The translations under genes and the position numbers were made by a program. The notes beneath the pieces were generated by a model that saw only the letters and a list, made by a program, of their open reading frames with translations, ran no database searches and had not been told where the DNA came from. A stretch of 64,000 nt of DNA. Origin: AC-51 sp963749895 (GTDB taxonomy: Bacteria; Actinomycetota; UBA4738; HRBIN12). Shown here piece after piece: positions 42,057-49,035 of the stretch (positions within the stretch are counted from its first letter, which is position 1; every line of letters begins with the position of its first letter). The stretch is from positions 434,001 through 498,000 of the forward strand of contig CAVVOG010000003.1 in assembly GCA_963749895.1 (NCBI GenBank). Direction: 5' to 3'.

Positions 42057-43535
42057 GTGCGGATCAGAGGCTTCATGAAGGTAGCGATGGTCCTGGCCCT
42101 GATCGCCGTTTCACTGTTCGCGTTGGGAGGCGCAGCTCTCGCATCGACGGGTCTCGACGGTCCGAACAACCCACCGGTGGTCAGCGATCCGGTGAACGGC
42201 AACGTGACCCCGCATGGCGGGTTCAGCTCGAGTACGAACTTCTGTCTGCAGTGCCACTCGGTGCACACGGCACCGGGCGGCGGGACGGAGGGCTACGCGC
42301 TGCTGGCGGAGCCGAGCGTCAACGACGTCTGCGCCACCTGCCACGGGCTGTTCGGCAACGCGGCGACAGGTGCGAACCCCAACACGGTCCCGGGGAACAC
42401 GGGAACGCTGGGGACGGCGTCTTCACGGACGGCGTTCGACGTCACCGGTGCTGCCAAGAATGCCGCTCACGACCAAGGTGAAACCGATATCCCCGATGAG
42501 ACCCTCCAGCTGTACATGGGTGGCTGGAACTACGGGGGCTTCAACCCGGCTCGGTGGGACGGCACCAAGGTCGAGGCGAACGGCGGATCGTCCAGCTACA
42601 CCGGAGGCGGCCTGTACTGCGGCAGCTGCCACACGCCGCACGGCGACTTCGGCCAGGCGGTGAACTCGAAGTTCTTCCGTAGCGACGCCGGGGGCGCCGT
42701 GAACGAGCGTCAGCGCGTGTACGTGCGCGGCATGGTGACCGGTGACACGTTCACCCTCACGTTCGCCGGGCAGACGACGGCGCCGATCGCCTACAACGCC
42801 ACGGGCGCGACGTTCGACGCGAACATCCTGAGCGCGCTCGAGGGACTGAGCAACATCGCTCCTGGTGACGTCGCGGTCGCGAGCGCGAGGGTGACCTTCA
42901 TCGGCACCTACGCGGCCACGAACGTTCCGACGATGACGGCTGCCACAGGCACCTGCGCCGGAGCGTGCGAGGCGTACGCCGGCACCGAACTCGACGGTGG
43001 CCCCGGTGGCACCCTCGACGCGTCCTACGCGTGGGCGGAGAACGCACTGATCTATGCGGCACCCAACTCCGGGACCGATCCGGGTGGTACGACCGGCGCG
43101 GCCACGGCCGTCTTCTACCTGCACAAGGTGGCGGCCACCGGTGTGTGGCAGAAGTGCACGCTCCCCGATGGTGGGGGAACCTGCTACAACCTCGTGCACG
43201 ACGACGCGGAAGGCCAGTTGTCGTACCTCTACGGCTACAAGATCCTGCAGGCCTACCCCAACCACAACTTCGACAAGGTGGAGAGCTGGGGCGTGGCCTA
43301 CCGGGGCCGTGACGCGGCCCGCTGGTGTGGGACGTGCCACCCGTCGAAGGTGTCCGCCGACTTCGGGGCAGCCTTCACGGAGCACAACCACCCGACGGAC
43401 TGCACGTACTGCCATGGCAACCCGGCAGACGGCGCTTCCGCCGACTACCCGCACACCTCGACGACGGGCAAGTTCCTGAAGTCCTACCCGGACGGGTTGT
43501 GCATCAACTGCCACGGAAGCGGCAGCCTGCTGTAG
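42057..43535 (+). CDS. Secreted 6-haem c-type cytochrome with an inserted beta-rich domain
   Basis: A 492-residue exported protein with a signal peptide ending near AALAS (about residue 30). Six CXXCH motifs: CLQCH, CATCH and CGSCH in the first 210 residues, and CGTCH, CTYCH and CINCH in the last 80. Between them (about 220-330) is a haem-free, Thr/Ala-rich segment, GDTFTLTFAGQTTAPIAYNA and NVPTMTAATGT, like a repeat found in large adhesins and phage tail or surface proteins. The start is GTG at 42057 with AGGAGGTGA 8 nt upstream; the ATG at 42075 is an alternative. Probably extracellular or periplasmic. Confidence 0.88.
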   Translation: MRIRGFMKVAMVLALIAVSLFALGGAALASTGLDGPNNPPVVSDPVNGNVTPHGGFSSSTNFCLQCHSVHTAPGGGTEGYALLAEPSVNDVCATCHGLFGNAATGANPNTVPGNTGTLGTASSRTAFDVTGAAKNAAHDQGETDIPDETLQLYMGGWNYGGFNPARWDGTKVEANGGSSSYTGGGLYCGSCHTPHGDFGQAVNSKFFRSDAGGAVNERQRVYVRGMVTGDTFTLTFAGQTTAPIAYNATGATFDANILSALEGLSNIAPGDVAVASARVTFIGTYAATNVPTMTAATGTCAGACEAYAGTELDGGPGGTLDASYAWAENALIYAAPNSGTDPGGTTGAATAVFYLHKVAATGVWQKCTLPDGGGTCYNLVHDDAEGQLSYLYGYKILQAYPNHNFDKVESWGVAYRGRDAARWCGTCHPSKVSADFGAAFTEHNHPTDCTYCHGNPADGASADYPHTSTTGKFLKSYPDGLCINCHGSGSLL

Positions 43536-43568
43536 AAGAGGTAGAACCACTCCAAGGGATCGAACCTG

Positions 43569-43598
43569 CGGCCCCGGATCCGGAAGGATCCGGGGCCG
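43569..43598 (+). terminator. Intrinsic terminator of the 6-haem cytochrome gene
   Basis: CGGCCCCGGATCC-GGAA-GGATCCGGGGCCG is a perfect 13-bp stem with a GGAA tetraloop, 34 nt after the stop codon. There is no U-tract, as is common for high-GC Actinobacteria. Confidence 0.8.
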
Positions 43599-43908
43599 TG
43601 ACCATGTGCTCGGGCGGGCCTGAGGGCTCTCCGTGGGCTTCAGGAGGGTCGAGCACCGATGCTGGGGCTACCACACAGGTCTGTCTCGAACGCCTCTGAG
43701 AGCGCGCAGGGGCTCTGGGCCGTGGCTCCCGCCCACCTTAGGGTCGGCTGAGCTGGAGCGGACATACGCCCCGCTGCGGGGCGGCCTTTCGGCCTCTCCC
43801 GAGGTCCATGGCAGGACCTACGGTGAGGCCGAGATGGGCGCGCCGCCACGTGGTCCGGTACCTCCGATCAGCCCCACTGACCTGCGCGTTCCTGCGACGC
43901 CCCCAGCA

Positions 43909-43920
43909 GACCCTAGGGTC
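43909..43920. promoter_or_regulatory. Palindrome GACCCTAGGGTC (candidate operator)
   Basis: A perfect 12-nt inverted repeat about 200 nt upstream of the gene at 44117. The CCCTAGGG core recurs at 43934, 48966 and 51653. Confidence 0.45.
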
Positions 43921-43932
43921 CTCGCCCTAGAC

Positions 43933-43942
43933 ACCCTAGGGT
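43933..43942. promoter_or_regulatory. Palindrome ACCCTAGGGT (candidate operator)
   Basis: A perfect 10-nt inverted repeat, 24 bases (start to start) from the 12-nt palindrome at 43909, so about 2.3 helical turns apart. Confidence 0.45.
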
Positions 43943-43956
43943 TTCCACCCTCGCCC

Positions 43957-44002
43957 CCTCAGGCCTGGAACCGAGGCAGCCTCAGGCCTTCGCCCGAGGC
44001 AG
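43957..44002 (+). repeat. Two-copy 23-nt tandem repeat
   Basis: CCTCAGGCCT-N4-CCGAGGCAG occurs twice in direct succession (43957-43979 and 43980-44002); only the four central bases differ (GGAA versus TCGC). Each copy can form a small stem CCTC/GAGG. Confidence 0.7.
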
Positions 44003-44116
44003 GAATAGGTACAGCGCAAGCATTCCTAGGGTTGCTGACCCGATGTGAGACCACCCTCGCCGTCCTTAGTGTGAGCCTCAGAGATCACACCCCGACCAGA
44101 CAAGGGGGTCAGGACG

Positions 44117-44476
44117 ATGAGGGCTCACGTTGCGAAGCACACGGCACACGACCGGATGGTCGGATCGGAACTCTGGATGCTCGCGTTCGGCACGATCGCG
44201 CTCGGCTTCGGGGCCGTGATGCTGCTGGTATGGGACCCGCGGTGGCTGCTCCTGGCGCTGGGCGTGGGCCTGATGGCCGGCGGCGCCCGCATGGCGTTCA
44301 GCAGGGTGAAGGCTCGGGAGCACGTCCAGGCCGAGGCGAGCTCCGCGGTCGCCAGCACCGGTCTGGTGATCGCCTCGATCGCGGTCGCGCCGCTGATCGC
44401 CTTCGCGCTCCTGTGGGCGGGGCTCCTGCTGCTGCTCGGTGCGATGTGGGTGCTGAACGCGATCGGTCTGATCTGA
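44117..44476 (+). CDS. Small polytopic membrane protein, function unknown
   Basis: A 119-residue protein with about four hydrophobic segments (18-36, 38-58, 75-95, 98-116). No family recognised. It lies between the 6-haem and 7-haem cytochrome genes, downstream of the CCCTAGGG palindromes, and is followed by a strong hairpin. It may support cytochrome function, but this rests only on position. Confidence 0.55.
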   Translation: MRAHVAKHTAHDRMVGSELWMLAFGTIALGFGAVMLLVWDPRWLLLALGVGLMAGGARMAFSRVKAREHVQAEASSAVASTGLVIASIAVAPLIAFALLWAGLLLLLGAMWVLNAIGLI

Positions 44477-44499
44477 GCGACGCGGTGACCTGGTTCCTG

Positions 44500-44529
44500 G
44501 GGCCGCCGGCCTTCCGAGGCCGGCGGCCC
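44500..44529 (+). terminator. Strong hairpin upstream of the 7-haem cytochrome
   Basis: GGGCCGCCGGCC-TTCCGA-GGCCGGCGGCCC is a perfect 12-bp stem ending nine bases before the ATG at 44539, followed by GTTCGTTCC. It is a terminator for the upstream gene or an attenuator of the cytochrome operon. Confidence 0.65.
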
Positions 44530-44538
44530 GTTCGTTCC

Positions 44539-45423
44539 ATGCGCGTGTGGAGCCCCGGCCGTTCCGCGTTCGTCCTCGCGCTCGTCCTCTGCTGGTCGAT
44601 CGCGTTCGCCGTCTCCGCGATCGCCCAGGAGACCGGATCGCCGGCGGCACCCTCGGACCTCAGGGCCGGCGACTGCGTCGTGTGTCACGCGCGTCAGGAG
44701 ATCGTCGAGACGGATCGAGGGACACGCGAGGAACTGCTCGTGACACCCGAGTCGATCTCGGGGGGCGTCCATGCGGGGTTCAGCTGCACGGAGTGCCACA
44801 GCCCGCTCGTCAACACCCTGCACCCTGACGTCGACCGAGCGGCGACGTCGTGCGAAGGGTGCCACGAGGAGGAGGCACAGCAGCACACCGCGGGAGCCCA
44901 CGGGCGCCCCAGCGACGAGGGCACGCCGCCGACCTGCGTCACGTGCCACGGGAACCACGCCGTGGTGAAGGCCGACGGCACCGACTTCGACGAGCAGCTC
45001 GCGGAGCGCTGCGCGGAGTGTCACTCCGAGATGAGCGACCGAGGGTTCGGTTCGAACCCGCTGGGGATGGAGACCCACCTCGGCCGTGCCGACGTCGCGA
45101 CGTGCGACGACTGTCACGAGCCCCACCGGGTCCTCCCGCCGGACGATCCCATGTCGTCGGTCCACGCGGACAACAAGTTGGCGACCTGCCAGCAGTGTCA
45201 TGAGAGCGCAGGACCGAACTTCCGCGAGATCCAGATCCACGTCGCGAGCGGACCGCTGCCGGACGACTTCCGCCTGCGGCTCGCGACCCTGTGGATGCTG
45301 GCGATCTTGATCTTCACGTTCGGATTCTTCGGGTGGCTGACCGTGCTCGGTATCCGGCACGAGTGGAAGCACGGGCGCCACCGTCGCCATCACCGCCCAC
45401 CCACCTCGGGAGCCGCCCCATGA
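44539..45423 (+). CDS. Membrane-anchored 7-haem c-type cytochrome
   Basis: A 294-residue protein: signal peptide (about 1-29, ending AIAQ), seven CXXCH motifs (CVVCH, CTECH, CEGCH, CVTCH, CAECH, CDDCH, CQQCH) and one C-terminal membrane segment (about 255-280) with a His/Arg-rich cytoplasmic tail. The stop overlaps the ATG of the cytochrome b gene, so the pair likely forms a membrane complex passing electrons between the quinone pool and the haem wire. No ribosome site is visible; the hairpin at 44500 lies just ahead. Confidence 0.88.
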   Translation: MRVWSPGRSAFVLALVLCWSIAFAVSAIAQETGSPAAPSDLRAGDCVVCHARQEIVETDRGTREELLVTPESISGGVHAGFSCTECHSPLVNTLHPDVDRAATSCEGCHEEEAQQHTAGAHGRPSDEGTPPTCVTCHGNHAVVKADGTDFDEQLAERCAECHSEMSDRGFGSNPLGMETHLGRADVATCDDCHEPHRVLPPDDPMSSVHADNKLATCQQCHESAGPNFREIQIHVASGPLPDDFRLRLATLWMLAILIFTFGFFGWLTVLGIRHEWKHGRHRRHHRPPTSGAAP

Positions 45424-46298
45424 GCACGATCACCTTCGAGCAGAACGCCGCGCCCGCAGAGGCCGTCGTCGCCGTCCGCAGGTTCAGCTGGTGGGCTCGC
45501 GCCACCCACGCCGTGCTGGCGCTGAGCGTCTTCGGGCTGGTCCTCACCGGGATGCCGCTGCGGTATCCGGACGCGTTCTGGGCGCAGCCCCTGTTCTTCC
45601 TGTGGCGCTCAGAGCCCGGCGCGGTGGCCGTGCACAAGGTGTGTGCGGTGTTGTTCTTCGGAGCGGGTGCGATGCACGGGATAGCCCTCGCGTACGGGTT
45701 CGTGACGCGTCGGATCAAGATCACGAAGATCTTCGGGCCCGACTCGATCCTGCCGAACCCACAGGACGTAAGGAACATCCGGCAGCACATCCGGTACCTG
45801 AAGGGCGAGGCCGAGCGCCCCGACTACGGCCGGTTCGCCTTCTGGGAGAAGTTCGACTACCTGGCCGAGATCTGGGGGCTGCTGGTGATCGGTCTGTCGG
45901 GGCTGATCATGTGGTTCCCGGCGCGCGCGGCCGAGTACCTGCCGGGCTGGATCGTGAACGCCGCCCTGATCTTCCACGGGTACGAGGCCATCCTCGCGAT
46001 GGCCTTCTTGTTCACGGTGCACTTCTTCAACACGCACCTGCGTCCCGAGATCTTCCCCGTAGATCCGGTGATCTTCACCGGCGACATCCCGCTGCACGAG
46101 GTCGAAGAGCGCTACCCGGGCTGGTACCGGCGCCTCGAGCAGACCGGCGCGCAGATGGTGGCCGGGGGCACGCCGTCGAAGATCGCCTACGTGATCACGC
46201 TGTTCTACCTGTTCGTCGGGATCGGGATCATGCTGCTGGTGATGCTGACGGCGCTGGTCGAGGCGGCCACGTACCTCATCGAGATCGTCGGCGGCTGA
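45420..46298 (+). CDS. Membrane cytochrome b subunit (formate dehydrogenase gamma/DsrM-like)
   Basis: A 292-residue protein with about five to six membrane segments. Histidines in likely haem b positions occur in ARATHAVLALSVFGL, GAMHGIAL, FHGYEAILAMAFLFTVHFFNTHLRPE; the last resembles the ligand region of formate dehydrogenase gamma and cytochrome b561-type subunits. It is coupled by a 4-nt overlap to the 7-haem cytochrome and probably carries electrons to or from menaquinone. The family is certain only at the level of di-haem cytochrome b. Confidence 0.85.
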   Translation: MSTITFEQNAAPAEAVVAVRRFSWWARATHAVLALSVFGLVLTGMPLRYPDAFWAQPLFFLWRSEPGAVAVHKVCAVLFFGAGAMHGIALAYGFVTRRIKITKIFGPDSILPNPQDVRNIRQHIRYLKGEAERPDYGRFAFWEKFDYLAEIWGLLVIGLSGLIMWFPARAAEYLPGWIVNAALIFHGYEAILAMAFLFTVHFFNTHLRPEIFPVDPVIFTGDIPLHEVEERYPGWYRRLEQTGAQMVAGGTPSKIAYVITLFYLFVGIGIMLLVMLTALVEAATYLIEIVGG

Positions 46299-46345
46299 CG
46301 CCGAACATCGAGATCGTCGGCGGCTGACGCCGAACATCGAGATCG
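46278..46345 (+). repeat. 29-nt tandem duplication across a stop codon, containing hairpins
   Basis: The 29-nt unit ATCGAGATCGTCGGCGGCTG... is present twice without change (46278-46306, 46307-46335) and the first ten bases a third time. Copy 1 includes the cytochrome b stop codon. Each copy folds as TCGGCG-GCTGA-CGCCGA, so there are two identical terminator-like hairpins between convergent genes. Confidence 0.85.
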
Positions 46346-46352
46346 GCGACGC

Positions 46353-47012
46353 TCAGACCTCGTCGAGGCCGATGATCCCCTTGCGGATCGCGTACTTCAC
46401 GAGTTCGGTCCGGTCGTGCATCCCGAGCTTGTGCATCAGGTTGGCCCGGTGCGCCTGCACCGTCTTGATCGACAGGAACAGCATCTCGGCGATCTCGCGG
46501 TTCGTCTTGCCCTCGGCGATCAGCTTGAGGATCTCGCGCTCGCGCTCGGACAGGTGGTCGAACGACTCGTCCTCGCCCCGCTCCACGCGCGACAGGTAGT
46601 CCTTGATCACCAGCTTCGCGACGCTCGGGTGCAGCACCGACTCGCCGAGCGCGGCCCGCTTCACGGCGTGGATCACGTCTTCGGCGGGCGCCCGCTTGAT
46701 CACGTAGCCCGTCGCGCCGGCCTGGAGCATCTGGAACACGTAGGCCTCGGAGTCGTGCACGGTCAGCGCGACGACCTGGACGTCGGGATCGGTCTCGCGG
46801 ATCCGGCGGGTCGCCTCGAACCCCGAGAGCCCGGGCATACCGATGTCCATCACCACCACGCGCGGCTCCAGTTCGCGGACCTTCTCGATCGCTTCTTCGC
46901 CCGAGGAGGCCGTCCCGACCACCTCGAGATCGGGGTCGGACGACAGCACCATCCGGATCCCCTCGCGGACCACGTCGTGATCGTCCACGACGAGCACCTT
47001 CACGGCATCCAT
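46353..47012 (-). CDS. NarL/FixJ-family response regulator
   Basis: A 219-residue regulator with a receiver domain (VLVVDDHDVVREGI; phosphoacceptor Asp in VVVMDIGMPGL, near residue 55; Lys in GYVIKRAPAED) and a C-terminal LuxR-type helix-turn-helix (LSEREREILKLIAEGKTNREIAE). The ATG at 47012 overlaps the kinase stop by 1 nt. It is the partner of the haem-containing kinase next to it and a good candidate for controlling the surrounding cytochrome genes. Confidence 0.94.
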   Translation of the reverse strand: MDAVKVLVVDDHDVVREGIRMVLSSDPDLEVVGTASSGEEAIEKVRELEPRVVVMDIGMPGLSGFEATRRIRETDPDVQVVALTVHDSEAYVFQMLQAGATGYVIKRAPAEDVIHAVKRAALGESVLHPSVAKLVIKDYLSRVERGEDESFDHLSEREREILKLIAEGKTNREIAEMLFLSIKTVQAHRANLMHKLGMHDRTELVKYAIRKGIIGLDEV

Positions 47013-48937
47013 CAGTGCACCGTCCCTTCCGGTTCGTCCTTCATCGTCGCCTCCGCGCTCGCGGAGTGCTCGGTGTCGTTCACGGGCAGGCGGGCGACGA
47101 TCGTCGCGCCCATCCCGGGCGACGACTCGATCGTCAGGGTGCCGCCGATGATCTCCGCCCGCTCACGCATGCCCATCAGTCCCACCGACTCGCCGGTCCT
47201 GGCCCGGCCCGCGACCGACCGCGGGTCGAAGCCGATCCCGTCGTCGGTGACGGAGACCACGAGCCAGCCGTCGTCGCCGGGGGCGACGTGGACCGTCGCG
47301 GTCTTCGCGCTCGCGTGGCGGACCACGTTGCCGACGGCCTCTTGGACGATCCGGAACGCGGTCACCTCGACGTGGTCCGGCAGGCGCCCGGTCTTGCCGC
47401 CTTCGAAGACGATCTCGACGCCCCAGGCATCGGCGATCTGCGCGAGGTACCAGCGGAGCGCCGGGATCAGGCCCAGCTCGTCCAGCAGGGCCGGGCGCAG
47501 ATCGAACAGCATCGCGTCGAGGTTGCGGGCGGCCTCCTCGGCCAGGTTCTTCACTGCCTCCACGCGAGCCTTCCCGTCGGCGTCGGGCGGCGCGTGGGAC
47601 TCCAGCATGCTGATGTTCATCAGGAGCGCCGAGAGCACCTGGCTGGTCTCGTCGTGCAGCTCGCGGGCGATCCGGCGACGCTCCTCCTCCTGGGCGGTCA
47701 GCGTCTTGCGTACCAGGGCCTGCATGCTGTCTTCCTTGCGCTGCAGGTCGTCCAGGAGCGTGGCGTTGTCGATCGCGATCCCGACCAGACCGGCGAGCGC
47801 CTCCAGGAGGTCGCGCTCGGACCGCGCGAGGGGTCTCGATGGATCCCACCCGACGCCGACGACGCCCAGCACGGCTCCGCGGGCGCGCGCCGGTACGGTC
47901 ACCCAGGCGAGCGCGGCGTCCTCGGGCACCTCGGTGAGGAAGCCGCCGGAGGAATGCGAGAGCCCCTCGGCAGCGGTGCGCTGGGTCGTCGCCGCCTCAA
48001 GCAACTGCGCGCCCCACTCGGCGGACGGCTCCCGGTGCGCGTCCTCCCAGATCGCCACGCCCGAGGCCTCGAGTGCCGACCCTAGGTGCGCCGCGGCCCG
48101 CTGGAGGACCTCCGAGAGCCCGGCGCCCTCCGTGAGCATCGATCGGATCTGGTCCATCACCGTCATCTCGGAGCGCAGCAGGTCCACCGTCGAACGCAGG
48201 TCGAACGCTTGACGCTCGAGGCGCGACGCCATGTCGTTGAAGGTCTCAGCGACCTCCCCGAACTCGCGGTCGCGGTACCGGGGCAGGCGGACCGACAGGT
48301 CGCCGTCGCCCAGGCGCTCGGCGGCGTCGTCGATCTCCTCGAGCGGCCGAAGCACGTTGCGACGGATCGCCGATACCGAGAAGAACAGCCCGAACAGCAA
48401 GGGCAGCGCGGCGACGACGAGCGAGGCCCGGGCGCTCTTGGCCAGCTCCGCGCGGAAGGGGGCCTCGTCCAGCCGCACCTCGACCGCGCCCAGGACGGGG
48501 CCGCTTTCGGGGTGGCACGGCATGCACGCCGGTTCCTTCTCGACGGGAACGAACACGCTGAGCGACGCTTCCTCGGTCGCGGTCGTCGGGGCGTTGTCGC
48601 GCATCGCGGTCATCAGCGCGCTGTGTCGGATCTCGGAATGCTGCGTGGCAGCGTCGGACGCGACCCAGGGCTCGCCGTCGGTCCCGTAGACGGACACGCC
48701 CTCGACCAGCTCGCCCTCTTCGACGTTACGCACGGCCTGGCGGATGTCCTGCGGGGCGTCGTTCAGCATGCTGACCTCGAGGGTGTCCTCGGTGGCCTGT
48801 GCCATCGCCAGACCGGCCTCGGTCCACTGGTCCTCGAGCCGCTGGCTCTCGAAGCGCGCCATCAGGAACAGGGTGAGCGCCGCCGAGAGTCCGAGCAGCG
48901 CGCCGAGCCACAGGGTCACCCTGAGTTCGAGACGCAT
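47012..48937 (-). CDS. NarX-like sensor histidine kinase with a periplasmic c-haem motif
   Basis: A 641-residue membrane kinase. A membrane segment (about 5-27) is followed by a periplasmic domain (28-165) containing EPACMPCHPESGPVLG, a CXXCH c-haem site near residues 138-142. Then come a second membrane segment (about 170-190), HAMP (LRPLEEIDDAAERLGDGDLSV), a GAF-like domain, HisKA_3 with the phospho-His in RIARELHDETSQVL, and an ATPase domain. This layout suggests a redox or ligand (NO, O2) sensor using covalent haem. AGGAGGCGAC precedes the ATG, and a CCCTAGGG palindrome lies 29 nt upstream. Confidence 0.92.
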   Translation of the reverse strand: MRLELRVTLWLGALLGLSAALTLFLMARFESQRLEDQWTEAGLAMAQATEDTLEVSMLNDAPQDIRQAVRNVEEGELVEGVSVYGTDGEPWVASDAATQHSEIRHSALMTAMRDNAPTTATEEASLSVFVPVEKEPACMPCHPESGPVLGAVEVRLDEAPFRAELAKSARASLVVAALPLLFGLFFSVSAIRRNVLRPLEEIDDAAERLGDGDLSVRLPRYRDREFGEVAETFNDMASRLERQAFDLRSTVDLLRSEMTVMDQIRSMLTEGAGLSEVLQRAAAHLGSALEASGVAIWEDAHREPSAEWGAQLLEAATTQRTAAEGLSHSSGGFLTEVPEDAALAWVTVPARARGAVLGVVGVGWDPSRPLARSERDLLEALAGLVGIAIDNATLLDDLQRKEDSMQALVRKTLTAQEEERRRIARELHDETSQVLSALLMNISMLESHAPPDADGKARVEAVKNLAEEAARNLDAMLFDLRPALLDELGLIPALRWYLAQIADAWGVEIVFEGGKTGRLPDHVEVTAFRIVQEAVGNVVRHASAKTATVHVAPGDDGWLVVSVTDDGIGFDPRSVAGRARTGESVGLMGMRERAEIIGGTLTIESSPGMGATIVARLPVNDTEHSASAEATMKDEPEGTVH

Positions 48938-48965
48938 GTCGCCTCCTGCGCCTACCTTCTCGCGC

Positions 48966-48973
48966 CCCTAGGG
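48966..48973. promoter_or_regulatory. CCCTAGGG palindrome upstream of the haem-kinase gene
   Basis: An 8-nt perfect palindrome 29 bases upstream of the kinase start, in the 98-nt gap to the radical SAM gene. It shares its core with the palindromes at 43909, 43933 and 51653. Confidence 0.4.
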
Positions 48974-49035
48974 TCGTGGACCGGGGCAGGCGGCCGTTCC
49001 CCGAGGGGGACCTGTGGACCGAGGCCGCAGCCGCC

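Larger units (their letters stand above)
43599..44116. other. Intergenic region with palindromes and tandem repeats, no gene
   Basis: No convincing coding frame lies here. A GC stem CGCCCCGC-T-GCGGGGCG starts near 43767, followed by GGCC-TTTC-GGCC. Two perfect palindromes (GACCCTAGGGTC at 43909, ACCCTAGGGT at 43933), a third CCTAGG at 44025 and a 23-nt tandem repeat (43957-44002) cluster before the gene at 44117. The part 43600-43830 has several short hairpins and could hold a small RNA, but no known RNA family was recognised. Confidence 0.5.

Noticed and set aside
43600..43830. Structured RNA gene (RNase P RNA, tmRNA or 6S-like) between cytochrome genes
   Set aside because: Several short GC stems are present, but none of the conserved cores of these RNAs could be matched. 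Kept only as a description of the intergenic region.
43633..44538. In-frame upstream extension of the 7-haem cytochrome
   Set aside because: The extension crosses a terminator-like hairpin and the gene at 44117 in another frame, has no conserved content, and would remove the signal peptide from the N-terminus.
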